From Mesorhizobium sp. (lineage in GTDB: Bacteria > Pseudomonadota > Alphaproteobacteria > Rhizobiales > Rhizobiaceae): a DNA stretch of 64,000 bases. The translations under genes were made by a program, and so were the position numbers. Shown here in pieces: positions 26,401 through 36,189 of this stretch (positions within the stretch are counted from its first letter, which is position 1; each line of letters begins with the position of its first letter). The stretch lies in contig SAQR01000024.1 of the NCBI GenBank assembly GCA_004020365.1, forward strand, positions 1-64,000. The letters are read 5' to 3'. The notes under the pieces are model-generated. The model did not search any database. It saw only the letters and a program-made list of their open reading frames with translations, and was not told where the DNA came from.

Positions 26401-27223
26401 GTTGCTGAGGCTGTCTGTCTTTTCGGCACTGGTCGCGATCGCCACTTTCGGCGCGACCTTGGGCGCCGCGGGCCAGGCCATGGCCTTCGACGACAAGGTG
26501 TTCGACGACAAGACCGGCGTGAAGCCGAAGTCGAGCCCGTGGGCGGTGTTCCAGTTCGGCTTCTCCGCCTACAAGAACGGCCGCAAGGAGCAGGCTGCGG
26601 AGGCTTATAAATACGCGGCCGAAAACGGCCAGATCGGCGCCACCTGGAAGCTTGCGCGCATGTATGCCGAGGGTGACGGAGTGGAGCGCGACGATTACGC
26701 GGCATTCAAGTTCTTCAGCGAGATCGTCGATCAGGACGTCGAGCCCGGTTCGCCGGAGGAGAGCTATGTCTCGGATGCGCTCGTGGCGCTCGGCGACTAT
26801 CTGAGGACGGGCATCCCCGGCAGCCCGATCAAAGAGGACGAGGTGGCGGCCCAGGAGTACTACATGCGCGCCGCCGCCAACTACCGCAACCCGAATGCCC
26901 AGTTCGAGATGGGCCAGATCTTCCTGAATGGCAAGGGCGGCGTCAAGGCGAGCATCAAGCAGGCCGGACGCTGGTTCCAACTCGCTGCGGAAAAGGGCCA
27001 TGCCGGCGCGCAGGCGACGCTCGGCCATCTGCTCTTCCAGAGCGGCAAGATCGTTCGGGGGCTGGCGATGATGACCGCGGCGCTTGAACGGGCCGCGCCT
27101 TCCGACCAGCCATGGATACGCGGCATGCAGGAAGAGGCGTTCGCCGCCGCGGGCGAGGCCGACCGCCGCACTGCGATTTCACTGGCCGACGACATCCTTA
27201 CCAAGGGTGGCGGCAACCAGTAG
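26387..27223 (+). CDS. exoR: ExoR, periplasmic regulator of exopolysaccharide and motility
   Basis: ExoR is the periplasmic inhibitor of the ExoS-ChvI two-component system that controls succinoglycan-type polysaccharide, motility and symbiosis in rhizobia. The 278-aa protein has a signal peptide (cleavage near AMA, residue 33). It then has Sel1-like tetratricopeptide repeats ([20 protein letters not shown], then ARMYAEGDG; later [20 protein letters not shown]), with a size close to S. meliloti ExoR (268 aa). I placed the start at the ATG at 26387, inside the last codons of ilvD; a GTG at 26363 is an alternative. The overlap implies translational coupling to ilvD, unless a promoter lies within that gene. 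Confidence 0.88.
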   Translation: MRISELLRLSVFSALVAIATFGATLGAAGQAMAFDDKVFDDKTGVKPKSSPWAVFQFGFSAYKNGRKEQAAEAYKYAAENGQIGATWKLARMYAEGDGVERDDYAAFKFFSEIVDQDVEPGSPEESYVSDALVALGDYLRTGIPGSPIKEDEVAAQEYYMRAAANYRNPNAQFEMGQIFLNGKGGVKASIKQAGRWFQLAAEKGHAGAQATLGHLLFQSGKIVRGLAMMTAALERAAPSDQPWIRGMQEEAFAAAGEADRRTAISLADDILTKGGGNQ

Positions 27224-27285
27224 TTGCGAAGCCAACAGCCAGGAAAGACCCAATAGTCAGGAAGGGGATCTCGAAAAGGTCGAGA

Positions 27286-27576
27286 TCAATTCTCGGTCGG
27301 TTTCGTCGGAACGGGACCGGACTCCGGCGTTGAAATCGGCGTGGCCGGCGGCGCCCGCGTGGTTTTAGGACAATCTTCCCGGATCCTTTTCCACGACGTG
27401 TTGTTGAGCACCATGTCGCAGCGGGCGAGATGGCTCCGGCCGGAAAGCGTCAGGCAGGCGACCTGGCCGATCTGGAATGATGTTCCATTGGCCAGGCATG
27501 CAGGATCGGCAAACGCCGATGTCGCCGCGAGGGCGAGCGCGGCGGCACATGGGCAAATCGCAAACCTGTTCGTCAT
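27286..27576 (-). CDS. Small secreted protein of unknown function
   Basis: The 96-aa product begins MTNRFAICPCAAALALAATS with cleavage after AFA, then a short cysteine-containing domain (DPACLANG, QVACLTL, LARCDMV, REDCPK: four cysteines) and a proline/threonine tail. It is likely a periplasmic disulfide-bonded protein. I chose the ATG at 27576 where the signal begins; the longer frame upstream is hydrophilic. It is downstream of, and convergent with, exoR and lies beyond the end of xthA on the same strand. Confidence 0.65.
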   Translation of the reverse strand: MTNRFAICPCAAALALAATSAFADPACLANGTSFQIGQVACLTLSGRSHLARCDMVLNNTSWKRIREDCPKTTRAPPATPISTPESGPVPTKPTEN

Positions 27577-27673
27577 CCTGAACCCCGGCCGAACCCGGAT
27601 TGCAGCGGAAACCCCGATTGTGGCGATATGACGGTCTATCAACCGGGAGTCCGGCAGTTCGGGCCCAAAATGA

Positions 27674-28468
27674 TCATATTGGCGCAAAACCCAGTTCGAT
27701 GGCCACCGGCACGTGATCCGAGGGTTTTTCCCAGGCGCGCACGTGCTTTTCGATCGAGGCCGAGGAAAAGCGATTGGCGGCCTCGGGCGAGAGCAGCACG
27801 TGATCGATGCGGATGCCGTTGTTCTTCTGCCAGGCGCCGGCCTGATAGTCCCAGAACGTAAAAATGTCCGGCGAATCGCTGACCGCGCGCACAGCTTCGG
27901 TGAAGCCGAGATTCTTCAGCCGGCGGAACGCCTGCCTGGTTTGCGGTTGGAACAGCGCATCGCCGAGCCAGTTCTCCGGGAATTTCGCATCAATGTATTC
28001 GGGGATGACATTGTAGTCGCCGGCCAGCACCAGCGCCTCTTCGAGTGACAGCCTTTCCTCGGCCCAGCGCTCGAGCCGCGCCATCCAGGACAGCTTGTAG
28101 GAGAACTTCTTCTCGTCATCGATCGGGTTGCCGTTCGGCAAATACAGCGAGGCAACGCGCAACGCGCCCTTGTCGGTCGAGAACACGCCCTCGATGAAAC
28201 GCGCCTGCTCGTCCGTATCGTCGCCCGGCAGGCCTCTGATAACCTCGTCGAAGCGCAGCTTCGACAGGATGGCGACGCCGTTAAAACCCTTTTGGCCATA
28301 GATTTCGACATTATAGCCGAGCGCCTCGATCTCGGCCCGTGGAAACTGCTCGTCGGCCGTCTTGATCTCCTGCAGGCAGGCGATGTCAGGCGCGCTTTCC
28401 GTCAGCCAATGGGTCAAATTGCCGAGGCGGGCCCGGACGCCGTTGATGTTCCAGGTGACGATTTTCAT
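27674..28468 (-). CDS. xthA: Exodeoxyribonuclease III
   Basis: XthA is an AP endonuclease and 3'-5' exonuclease in base-excision repair. The 264-aa protein has the EEP fold motifs in order: MKIVTWNINGVRAR, CLQEIKT (metal-binding Glu), LYLPNGNP, GDYNV (catalytic Asp and Asn), IDHVLLS and SDHVPV (catalytic Asp-His). The length is normal. It is followed on the same strand by the small secreted-protein gene and preceded by a VOC protein and erpA in one minus-strand run (29219 to 27674), probably an operon. Confidence 0.94.
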   Translation of the reverse strand: MKIVTWNINGVRARLGNLTHWLTESAPDIACLQEIKTADEQFPRAEIEALGYNVEIYGQKGFNGVAILSKLRFDEVIRGLPGDDTDEQARFIEGVFSTDKGALRVASLYLPNGNPIDDEKKFSYKLSWMARLERWAEERLSLEEALVLAGDYNVIPEYIDAKFPENWLGDALFQPQTRQAFRRLKNLGFTEAVRAVSDSPDIFTFWDYQAGAWQKNNGIRIDHVLLSPEAANRFSSASIEKHVRAWEKPSDHVPVAIELGFAPI

Positions 28469-28475
28469 GACGGCC

Positions 28476-28868
28476 TCATTGCTGTTCCGGCGGACGGCGT
28501 TCGACGAGGCCGATCGTATTGCCTGCCGGATCCTTTAGGAAGGCCATCCATTCGCTTTCCCCCGCCGGCCCGAACAGGCCCTCGGAATCGCGGTGGACGA
28601 GCATCGGCGGCGCGGTGAAGGGGACACCGCCGGCCTTTGCCGAGGCGTGGAAATCGTCAAGGCCCGAAATGTCGAGATAGACGGTGCCGGCCGGCAGCCC
28701 ATCGGTGAACAGCAGCCGCACGTCGCCGGCCATGATGAAGGCGATGCCGGGCGGATCGAAGCGCACGTGCACGGTCATGCCAAGCACGTCTTGCCAGAAC
28801 GCCAGCGTTGCATCGAGATCGCGCCCGGCTGAAAGCGCGACCTGACGGACCGCGCTAATGGTAGGCAT
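28476..28868 (-). CDS. VOC-superfamily (glyoxalase/bleomycin-resistance-like) protein
   Basis: This 130-aa protein has the paired beta-alpha-beta-beta-beta modules of the vicinal oxygen chelate fold. The segments LDATLAFWQDVLGM and FIMAGDVRLLF are in the first module; VHRDSEGLFGPAGESEWMAF and FLKDPAGNTIGLVE are in the second, where the final Glu is the usual metal ligand. The reaction is unknown. It lies 7 nt upstream of xthA and 3 nt downstream of erpA, so it is co-transcribed with them. Confidence 0.82.
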   Translation of the reverse strand: MPTISAVRQVALSAGRDLDATLAFWQDVLGMTVHVRFDPPGIAFIMAGDVRLLFTDGLPAGTVYLDISGLDDFHASAKAGGVPFTAPPMLVHRDSEGLFGPAGESEWMAFLKDPAGNTIGLVERRPPEQQ

Positions 28869-28871
28869 TCT

Positions 28872-29219
28872 CTAGATACTGAAGCTGGTGCCGCAGCCGC
28901 ACGAGGCGACCGCATTCGGGTTCCTGATCTGGAACGACTGGCCCATCAGATCGTCGACGAAATCGATCACCGAGCCACCCATATAGACCAGCGAGAGGTC
29001 GTCGATCAGCACGGTGGCGCCGTCCTTCTCGATGGCGACGTCATCATCGTTGCGGGTGTCGACCAGATCGAACTTGTAGGAAAAGCCGGAACAGCCGCCG
29101 CCCTCGACCGAAACGCGCAGCGCCGTCTTGCCGGTTTCGCCAGATACAATCTTGGCGATCCGCCTGGCGGCGGCGTCGGTCATCTCGACTTTCATGGCGG
29201 TCTTGGCATCAGCGCCCAT
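28872..29219 (-). CDS. erpA: Iron-sulfur cluster insertion protein ErpA/IscA type
   Basis: This A-type carrier delivers Fe-S clusters to apo-proteins. The 115-aa product has the three conserved cysteines: C43 (GGGCSGFSY) and C107/C109 in the CGCG motif near the C-terminus (NAVASCGCGTSFSI). The much longer open frame upstream on this strand runs through the dgt coding region and is an antisense shadow, so I chose the ATG at 29219, which follows AAGGTGA. It is divergent from dgt across 93 bp. Its Fe-S clients in this window could include IlvD and IorA. Confidence 0.93.
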   Translation of the reverse strand: MGADAKTAMKVEMTDAAARRIAKIVSGETGKTALRVSVEGGGCSGFSYKFDLVDTRNDDDVAIEKDGATVLIDDLSLVYMGGSVIDFVDDLMGQSFQIRNPNAVASCGCGTSFSI

Positions 29220-29312
29220 GGGCGTCACCTTGCTTTCGGTTTCACATGATAGGTATGAAGCGCGAAGGGGCAAGTCAACTGCGGTATCGGCGATGACAAT
29301 TGAGCTGGGGCG

Positions 29313-30527
29313 ATGACCAACGACTTGGGCGACATCGGATTTGGTTATCGGCCGCGCGCGGCCTATGCCTGCGATCCGGCAAAGTCGCGCGGGCGGCTGT
29401 TCGACGAGGTGGAAAGCCCGACCCGCACGCCGTTCCAGCGCGATCGCGACCGCATCATTCATTCGACGGCATTCCGCCGGCTGAAGCACAAGACGCAAGT
29501 GTTCGTCGCGCATGAGGGCGACCATTACCGCACCCGGCTGACGCATTCGATCGAGGTGGCGCAGATCGCGCGCGCCCTGGCGCGGGCGCTGCGCGGCGAC
29601 GAGGACCTGGCAGAGGCGGTGGCTCTGGTGCACGATTTCGGCCACACGCCCTTCGGCCATACCGGCGAGGACGCGCTGAACGAGAAGATGGCGGCCTGGG
29701 GCGGCTTCGATCACAATGCACAGTCGCTGCGCGTGGTGACGCGGCTGGAGAGCCGCTATGCTGAGTTCGACGGGCTGAACCTCACCTGGGAGACGCTGGA
29801 GGGGCTGGTCAAGCACAACGGCCCGCTGACCGACGCCAGCGGAAACGGGCTGAAGGGGCCGGTGCCGCAAGCGATCCGCGACTATTCGGAGCTGCACGAC
29901 CTCGAACTCGACCGCTTCGCCGGCATCGAGGCGCAGTGCGCGGCGATCGCCGACGATATCGCTTACAACAGCCATGACATCGACGACGGCCTGAGGTCGG
30001 GCCTTCTGAAGCTCGACATGCTGGAAAAGGTCTCGCTGCCCGGCTCGATCCTCGACGGCGTCCGTCAGCGCTATCCGGCGCTGGACGATGTGAGGACAGG
30101 GCACGAACTGATGCGCCGGCAGATCACGATGATGGTCGAGGACGTCATCGTTTCCACCACCGCCAATCTGGCCCGCATCAAGCCGGACAGCGCCGACGCG
30201 GTGAGGGCGGCAGGCCAGACGATGGTGACCTTTTCAGCCGAAATGGCCGCGTTCGAAAAGGAATTGAAGGCGTTTCTCTACAAGCATCTCTATCGGCACA
30301 AAGAAGTCATGCGCGTGCGCAACGAGGCCGAGCAGATCGTCAACGACCTGTTCGAGGTCTATTTCGCCGATCCGCGCGCCATGCCCGATGGCTGGCGCGA
30401 AGGGCTCGACCGGGCTGACGATCGCATCAAGGCGCGCAGCGTCGCCGATTTCCTGGCGGGCATGACGGATACCTACGCTTTGAAAGAACACCGCCGCTTG
30501 TTTGACCATACGCCTGAATTAAGCTAG
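29313..30527 (+). CDS. dgt: Deoxyguanosinetriphosphate triphosphohydrolase-like protein
   Basis: This 404-aa HD-domain dNTP triphosphohydrolase degrades dNTPs to deoxynucleosides and triphosphate. Motifs are the N-terminal arginine segment [20 protein letters not shown], then [11 protein letters not shown] (first His), [14 protein letters not shown] (HD pair) and the later [16 protein letters not shown]. The C-terminus matches the Dgt family type 2 found in alphaproteobacteria. The start at 29313 is preceded by GGGGCG. The gene opens the conserved run dgt-argS-SPOR-nagZ-scpA. Confidence 0.93.
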   Translation: MTNDLGDIGFGYRPRAAYACDPAKSRGRLFDEVESPTRTPFQRDRDRIIHSTAFRRLKHKTQVFVAHEGDHYRTRLTHSIEVAQIARALARALRGDEDLAEAVALVHDFGHTPFGHTGEDALNEKMAAWGGFDHNAQSLRVVTRLESRYAEFDGLNLTWETLEGLVKHNGPLTDASGNGLKGPVPQAIRDYSELHDLELDRFAGIEAQCAAIADDIAYNSHDIDDGLRSGLLKLDMLEKVSLPGSILDGVRQRYPALDDVRTGHELMRRQITMMVEDVIVSTTANLARIKPDSADAVRAAGQTMVTFSAEMAAFEKELKAFLYKHLYRHKEVMRVRNEAEQIVNDLFEVYFADPRAMPDGWREGLDRADDRIKARSVADFLAGMTDTYALKEHRRLFDHTPELS

Positions 30528-30595
30528 GCGGTGGCTCGATTTTGCCGGCCAATGGACCGGATTCCCGCAAAGCCGCCAGAGCCAGAGCAACACCA

Positions 30596-32353
30596 ATGAA
30601 CATCTTCGCCGATTTCAACGCGCGAATTATAAAGGCCGTTGAAGCGCTTGATTTGAAAGACAAAGACGGCGGTTCGCTGGACCTGTCGCGCATCGCTGTC
30701 GAGCCGCCGCGCGACGCCAGCCATGGCGACCTCGCGACCAATGCGGCAATGGTGCTGGCCAAGCCGACCGGCCAGCCGCCGCGCGCACTGGCTGAAAGGC
30801 TGGCGCAAGCGCTGCGCGCCGACACCGACATCGCCGCTGCAGACGTTGCCGGTCCGGGCTTCGTCAATCTCAGGCTCAAGGACGCGTTCTGGCAGGTGCA
30901 CCTGACTGGGCTGCTCGGCGAAGGCCGCAATTACGGCCGCTCGACCGTCGGCGGCGGCAAGAAGGCCAATGTCGAATATGTCTCGGCCAATCCGACCGGA
31001 CCGATGCATGTCGGCCATTGCCGCGGCGCCGTGGTGGGTGATGCGCTCGCCAATCTGATGGCTTTCGCCGGTTATGACGTGACCAAGGAATATGTCATCA
31101 ACGACGCCGGTTCGCAGATCGACGTGCTCGGCCGCTCTGCCATGCTGCGTTACCGCGAGGCGCTGGGCGAAGACATCGGCGAGATTCCGCCCGGGCTCTA
31201 TCCCGGCGACTATCTCGTGCCGGTCGGTCAGGCTCTGGCGAGCGAATTTGGCCGTTCCCTGCTGGAGATGCCGGACGAAGAAGCGCTTGCCCTTGTCAAG
31301 GACAAGACGATCGATGCGATGATGGCGATGATCCGTGGGGATCTGGCGCTGCTCAATGTGCATCACGACGTCTTTTTCTCGGAGCGCACCCTGCACGCCG
31401 ACAACGCCCGGAAAATCCGCTCGGCGATCAACGACCTGACCCTCAAGGGCCATATCTACAAGGGCAAGCTGCCGCCGCCCAAGGGCGAGAAACCGGACGA
31501 CTGGGAGGATCGCGAGCAGACGCTGTTCCGCTCGACGGCGGTCGGCGACGACATGGACCGGGCGCTGGTCAAGTCGGACGGCACCTTCACCTATTTTGCC
31601 GCTGATGTCGCCTATTTGAAAGACAAGGTCGATCGCGGTTTCGTCGAGCTGATCTATGTGCTTGGCGCCGATCATGGCGGCTATGTGAAGCGCCTGGAAG
31701 CGCTCGCCCGGGCGATTTCCGGCGACGAGGTGAAGCTTACCGTGCTGCTTTGCCAGTTGGTGAAACTTTTTCGCGAGGGCGAGCCGGTGCGCATGTCCAA
31801 GCGGTCGGGCGATTTCGTAACGCTGCGCGAAGTGGTGGAGGAGGTCGGTCGCGACCCGATCCGCTTCATGATGCTCTACCGCAAGAACGATGCGCCGCTC
31901 GATTTCGACTTCGCCAAGGTGACCGAGCAGTCGAAGGACAATCCGGTTTTCTACGTGCAGTATGCTTCGGCGCGCTGCCATTCGGTGTTCCGGCAAGCGA
32001 GCGAACAGTTGGGCGAGGCCAATTTCGACCGCAATCGGCTTGCCGCCGCCACCGCTTCGCTGACCGACGAAGGCGAGATAGGCCTGATCAGGAAGCTTGC
32101 GGAATATCCGCGGCTGATCGAATCCGCGGCGCTTGCGCTCGAGCCACACCGGCTGGCATTCTACCTCTACGATCTCGCCTCCAGCTTCCACGGACATTGG
32201 AACCGCGGCACCGAGAATCCCGACTTACGTTTTGTTAAGGTTAACGACCGACAATTGACGCATGCCAGACTAGGGCTGGTGCAGGCAGTTTCGGACGTTT
32301 TGACGTCCGGCCTGACGCTGATCGGAGCCGATGCGCCTACCGAAATGCGTTAG
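30596..32353 (+). CDS. argS: Arginine--tRNA ligase
   Basis: ArgS charges tRNA-Arg. The 585-aa class I synthetase has an N-terminal Add-1 domain (1-115), HIGH as HVGH (138-141, within [10 protein letters not shown]), the RMSKRSGD motif near residue 400 in place of KMSKS, and a C-terminal DALR anticodon-binding domain. The start at 30596 ([11 protein letters not shown]) is the family start; a TTG 18 codons upstream is possible but poorly supported. It follows dgt by 68 nt and precedes the SPOR gene by about 100 nt. Confidence 0.96.
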   Translation: MNIFADFNARIIKAVEALDLKDKDGGSLDLSRIAVEPPRDASHGDLATNAAMVLAKPTGQPPRALAERLAQALRADTDIAAADVAGPGFVNLRLKDAFWQVHLTGLLGEGRNYGRSTVGGGKKANVEYVSANPTGPMHVGHCRGAVVGDALANLMAFAGYDVTKEYVINDAGSQIDVLGRSAMLRYREALGEDIGEIPPGLYPGDYLVPVGQALASEFGRSLLEMPDEEALALVKDKTIDAMMAMIRGDLALLNVHHDVFFSERTLHADNARKIRSAINDLTLKGHIYKGKLPPPKGEKPDDWEDREQTLFRSTAVGDDMDRALVKSDGTFTYFAADVAYLKDKVDRGFVELIYVLGADHGGYVKRLEALARAISGDEVKLTVLLCQLVKLFREGEPVRMSKRSGDFVTLREVVEEVGRDPIRFMMLYRKNDAPLDFDFAKVTEQSKDNPVFYVQYASARCHSVFRQASEQLGEANFDRNRLAAATASLTDEGEIGLIRKLAEYPRLIESAALALEPHRLAFYLYDLASSFHGHWNRGTENPDLRFVKVNDRQLTHARLGLVQAVSDVLTSGLTLIGADAPTEMR

Positions 32354-32456
32354 GTTTGACTAAAAAACCTGTCACCTTTTGCCCACATTGCGCTGGTAAG
32401 GGCCAACCCTGCGCGACGTCCACGGCGTCCGAATGAGTGCGAGTTCGGGAACAATA

Positions 32457-35400
32457 ATGGCAGACAAAACCCAGCTGAGAGCAGCCGCCCAAAACGATAT
32501 CGCCAACGATGATCCGTTCGCGGAACTGACCAGGATCATGGGGTTCGACCCGCGCCAGCCGGTCAAGCCGCAGGCCCAGCCGAAGCCGGCTGCAGCAAGT
32601 CAGCCGGCGGACGAGGGCAACTTCGACATCGACCTCGAGAAGGAGTTGATGGGCGAATTCGGCGCCGACGACAATGACGACGCAACCGAGCTTCGCGAGC
32701 CGGCTTTCGACGCGGCTGCCACTGACTCGATGGACAACAGGCTTGGGGACAACAGGGTTGGGGACAACAGGCTTGGGGACGACGACCTTGTCGCGTCGCT
32801 CGAGCAGGATCTCCTGCTCGACGACGATGCGGCGGACGAAACCGCCGATGCCGTTGCTGCCGATGGTGTGCGCCTTGGCGTTGCCGGAGCATCTACGCCG
32901 GCTGTTGAAGCTGCTTTCGACGACGATTTCGACGATGCGCTCGCCAGTTCGCTCGAAGACGTGTCGCCATTCGAAGACGATTTACCGGTGAATGACGAGC
33001 TTGGGAACGACGAGCTTGCCGCGTCGCTCGAGCAGGATTTCCGGCTGGACGACGATACCGCGGACGAGGCCGGACAGAATACCGCCGCCGACAGCGCCGC
33101 GTCGGCCGCCGAACCCGCGTTCGACGATGAATTCGACAACGCCGTCGCAAGCTCGCTCGAAGACGAACTGACGCTCGACGAGCACGTGCCGGTGGAGGCC
33201 GCTGTTGAAGCTCTTGCTGCGCCGGTTTGGGCCGTTTCGGATGAGTCCAACGATGACTTTGCCGACCACGACACCATGGCCGACGACGCCATGGATGACG
33301 TCGACATGGATTTCGACATTCGCGCGGCTGAGCCGGTCGAAATCGACGAGCCAGAAATTGACGAACCGGAGGCTATCGCCGCCAAGGGCGACGAGCCTTC
33401 CGCGGCGACCCCGGAACATGCGTTCGACGACGATTTTGAATTGAGCTTCGACGACGCGCTTGCCGAGGAAGCCGAGGAGCCGGCTACGCAGGCCTCCGGC
33501 GTTGCAGCCCGACCGACGGCGCCAGCCGCCGTGGCCCAGCCGGCAGCGCCAGCGCCAGCCTCCGTCGCTGAGGAGCGGAGCCTCGAAGACGAATTGAACG
33601 CGCTGTTGGGCACCATGCGCACACGGGCTGCTCCCGTGGCAGCGTCCGCGGCCAATCAATCCGCCACGGTTCAGCAACCTGTAGCCGCGGCTGGAGAAGC
33701 CGCCGACAAACCAGCGGATCCCACCGACGAACTGGTCTGGAGCCTTGACGAGCAAGACCTTTCGGAGCAGCCGAATGATGACGCGATCCAGGCCGCCGAC
33801 GCCGATCTCGACACCGTTCTCCTCGACGGGCTCGAGGGCCATGATTTCGGCGCTGAAGCTGCTGCCGGACCGGCTGATATCGATTTCGACGACGATGCAT
33901 TGCACGCCGCCTTCGCCAAGGACATCGGTCTGGATCATGGCGACGGCGACGACGTCGCGGCCGCCGCTCCACAGCAGGATCGGAATGATTCGCTCAGCTG
34001 GATGGCCGCACCCTCCGTCGCGCCTGCGCCGGCCCGTTCGTGGAGCCGCGTAACGCCGGTCGCACAGCCGCAGCCTGCCTTTGCAGCCCAGCCGACGGCT
34101 TCGGCGGCCACAGAAACAACGATGCCGCCAATGCCTGCGGCACCCTCCTATCAGGAAGAGCCGGCCTATCAGGATGAGACGTCCGAAGGCGATGCCGCCG
34201 ATGCGGCACCTGCGCCAGCGCAAAGCGAACAACCCTCTGCCTATGACGAGATGCCCGATGTCGAGACGGTCGATGTGCCCGAGCGCGTCGTAGCGCTGGC
34301 GGACGACCTCGATATACCGGAACTCGACTTCAATGAAGACGAGCCGCAGCCTGCCTATGACGATCTCGATACCGAGTTCGCCAGCCTTCTCTCGGAAATG
34401 AATGCCGTGGACGTCGCTGCCGCCCCGGCGCGCAGCGCGGCGTATGACGACGAATCCTACAATGCTGGATTCAAGCCGGGCGCCGGATTCAAGCCGGAGG
34501 CCGGACCCCAGCCGGGGGCAGGGTTCCAGTCAGCGACCGGGTTCCAGTCAGGCTATGAGCCCGACCGCGTTGAAACACGGACCTATGCGGCGAGACCGGT
34601 AGCAGCGCCCGTCAGTGCGTCTTACGCCGATGCTGCCAACGGCTTCGATCTGGGCGACTTGCCCAGCGGCCGACCGGTTTCGCAAGCGCAAGCCAACGAC
34701 TTTGCCCTGGACGACTTCGACTACGACCCCGAACTGGATGAGGCCATGTCGGTTCCAAGCCTGGCCGAGCAGAATGCCGCGAGGCCCCGGAGCCGCGGCC
34801 TGCTGGTCGCCGCAATCGTCGGCGCCGTGGCGCTCGCCGGCGGTCTCGGCGCTTTCGCGCTGTCTTTCGGCGGCAACGGCGGCTCCGATGCGCCGGTCAT
34901 CGTCAAGGCAGACAACGCGCCGATCAAGGTCAGGCCGGAAAACCCGGGCGGCACCGTCGTGCCGAACCAGGACAACAAGGTTTACGACGCCGTGGCCAAG
35001 GGGGGCGCCAGGCCTGCCGAACCGGTCCAGGAAAAACTGGTCACCAACACCGAAGAGCCGGTGGACGTGGCCGCCAAGGAACCGCCGCAGAGCCGTGTGG
35101 TCGATCTTTCGGCCAACGACATCGACACGGCTGAAGCCGCCGATGCGGCCGGCGACACGCAAGCGGCCGGCGGCACGCAAGCGGCCGGCGGCACGCAAGC
35201 GGCCGGGAATGCCGACGTCGCCGCCGCGCCGGCACCCAAGTCCGAGGATCGTATCGCCCAGGTTCTGCAAGAGGCCGGGCAGGGCATCGAGCCGGATGTC
35301 GTCGCCGTTGCGCCACGCAAGGTGAGAACCATGGTGGTCAAATCAGATGGTTCACTGGTTGCGCGCGAGGATCCAGCGCCTGCGGCATCGCAGGTGGCTG

Positions 35401-36032
35401 CCGTCGAGCCTGTCGATCCGACGCCGCAGCTTGTGGCCCCTGCGGGTCAGGCCGACGCCACGGCGCAGACCGGCACCGTACCGTCTGTTGCCGACCAGGC
35501 AAGTGGCGACCTGTTGGGCGGCGACCCGGTGGCCGACCCAATGGCCGGCGACCGGGCCGAAACCGCCGCGCCGGAAGCCGCCAAGCCGGAAACAGTCAAG
35601 CCGGAAACAGTCAATCTGGCCGCCACGCCGGCGGCTGAAGCTGAAGCCCAAACCACCCAGCCTTTCAACACGCCGGCCACGGTTCCGGTGGCGCCGCAGC
35701 GTCCGTCCGACCAGCCGGTGGACGTCGTCGGCGAGGTCAAGCCCGACCAGGTTGCGTCGATCAGTCCGGCGGCGGCCTCGACCGGCGGTGGCTCATGGTC
35801 GATGCAGATCGCCTCACAGCCGACCGTCGAAAGCGCCCAGTCGACCTATCAGGATCTGCAGCGTCGCTATGGCAGCGTGCTCTCCGGCCAAACGGCCAAC
35901 ATCGTCAAGGCCGAGATCGCCGGCAAGGGAACGTTCTATCGCGTGCGCGTCCCGGCGAAATCGCGTAACGATGCGATCAACCTGTGCACCAACTACAAGG
36001 CGGCCGGCGGGAACTGTTTCGTGTCGCGCTAA
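32457..36032 (+). CDS. Very long acidic SPOR-domain membrane protein
   Basis: SPOR proteins bind denuded glycan strands at the division septum. This 1191-aa protein has a long, strongly acidic, disordered N-terminal region (1-780, predicted cytoplasmic) rich in Asp, Glu and Ala with internal repeats. One transmembrane helix follows at about 782-804 (GLLVAAIVGAVALAGGLGAF). Then comes a periplasmic low-complexity linker (805-1110) and a C-terminal SPOR domain (about 1112-1188; WSMQIASQPTVESAQSTYQD). The ATG at 32457 gives MADKTQLRA; another ATG eight codons upstream is possible. It lies between argS and nagZ, as in other Rhizobiales, where the protein is usually shorter. Confidence 0.88.
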   Translation: MADKTQLRAAAQNDIANDDPFAELTRIMGFDPRQPVKPQAQPKPAAASQPADEGNFDIDLEKELMGEFGADDNDDATELREPAFDAAATDSMDNRLGDNRVGDNRLGDDDLVASLEQDLLLDDDAADETADAVAADGVRLGVAGASTPAVEAAFDDDFDDALASSLEDVSPFEDDLPVNDELGNDELAASLEQDFRLDDDTADEAGQNTAADSAASAAEPAFDDEFDNAVASSLEDELTLDEHVPVEAAVEALAAPVWAVSDESNDDFADHDTMADDAMDDVDMDFDIRAAEPVEIDEPEIDEPEAIAAKGDEPSAATPEHAFDDDFELSFDDALAEEAEEPATQASGVAARPTAPAAVAQPAAPAPASVAEERSLEDELNALLGTMRTRAAPVAASAANQSATVQQPVAAAGEAADKPADPTDELVWSLDEQDLSEQPNDDAIQAADADLDTVLLDGLEGHDFGAEAAAGPADIDFDDDALHAAFAKDIGLDHGDGDDVAAAAPQQDRNDSLSWMAAPSVAPAPARSWSRVTPVAQPQPAFAAQPTASAATETTMPPMPAAPSYQEEPAYQDETSEGDAADAAPAPAQSEQPSAYDEMPDVETVDVPERVVALADDLDIPELDFNEDEPQPAYDDLDTEFASLLSEMNAVDVAAAPARSAAYDDESYNAGFKPGAGFKPEAGPQPGAGFQSATGFQSGYEPDRVETRTYAARPVAAPVSASYADAANGFDLGDLPSGRPVSQAQANDFALDDFDYDPELDEAMSVPSLAEQNAARPRSRGLLVAAIVGAVALAGGLGAFALSFGGNGGSDAPVIVKADNAPIKVRPENPGGTVVPNQDNKVYDAVAKGGARPAEPVQEKLVTNTEEPVDVAAKEPPQSRVVDLSANDIDTAEAADAAGDTQAAGGTQAAGGTQAAGNADVAAAPAPKSEDRIAQVLQEAGQGIEPDVVAVAPRKVRTMVVKSDGSLVAREDPAPAASQVAAVEPVDPTPQLVAPAGQADATAQTGTVPSVADQASGDLLGGDPVADPMAGDRAETAAPEAAKPETVKPETVNLAATPAAEAEAQTTQPFNTPATVPVAPQRPSDQPVDVVGEVKPDQVASISPAAASTGGGSWSMQIASQPTVESAQSTYQDLQRRYGSVLSGQTANIVKAEIAGKGTFYRVRVPAKSRNDAINLCTNYKAAGGNCFVSR
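32733..32777 (+). repeat. 15-bp tandem repeat inside the SPOR gene
   Basis: GACAACAGGCTTGGG is repeated three times (32733-32747, 32748-32762 with one change, 32763-32777) and a decayed fourth unit follows. It codes for DNRLG/DNRVG/DNRLG and is in frame, so copy-number change would alter protein length without a frameshift. Confidence 0.9.
35151..35204 (+). repeat. 18-bp tandem repeat inside the SPOR gene
   Basis: Three in-frame units of GGCGGCACGCAAGCGGCC (the first reads GGCGACACG...) at 35151-35168, 35169-35186 and 35187-35204 encode repeated G-x-T-Q-A-A in the periplasmic linker. Confidence 0.9.
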
Positions 36033-36065
36033 CCATCTTCAAATCGCCCGCCCTTGGGCCAAAAC

Positions 36066-36095
36066 AACCGGCGCGGTCACAGACCGCGCCGGTTT
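36066..36095. terminator. Terminator-like hairpin after the SPOR gene
   Basis: AACCGGCGCGGTC (36066-36078) pairs perfectly with GACCGCGCCGGTT (36082-36094) around an ACA loop; the plus-strand T run is short (TTTCC). Confidence 0.7.
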
Positions 36096-36189
36096 CCATG
36101 TGGAACGGAGTTCTTTGTCGGGATTCCGGCTGAACCGATGTGGCTCGATGCGATTCCCTTTGTCTGCGTGAAGCTCTAAACTCCCGCCC

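Noticed and set aside
30524-32197. Minus-strand open frame of 557 codons across argS
   Set aside because: Shadow of argS, without ribosome binding site or recognisable family.
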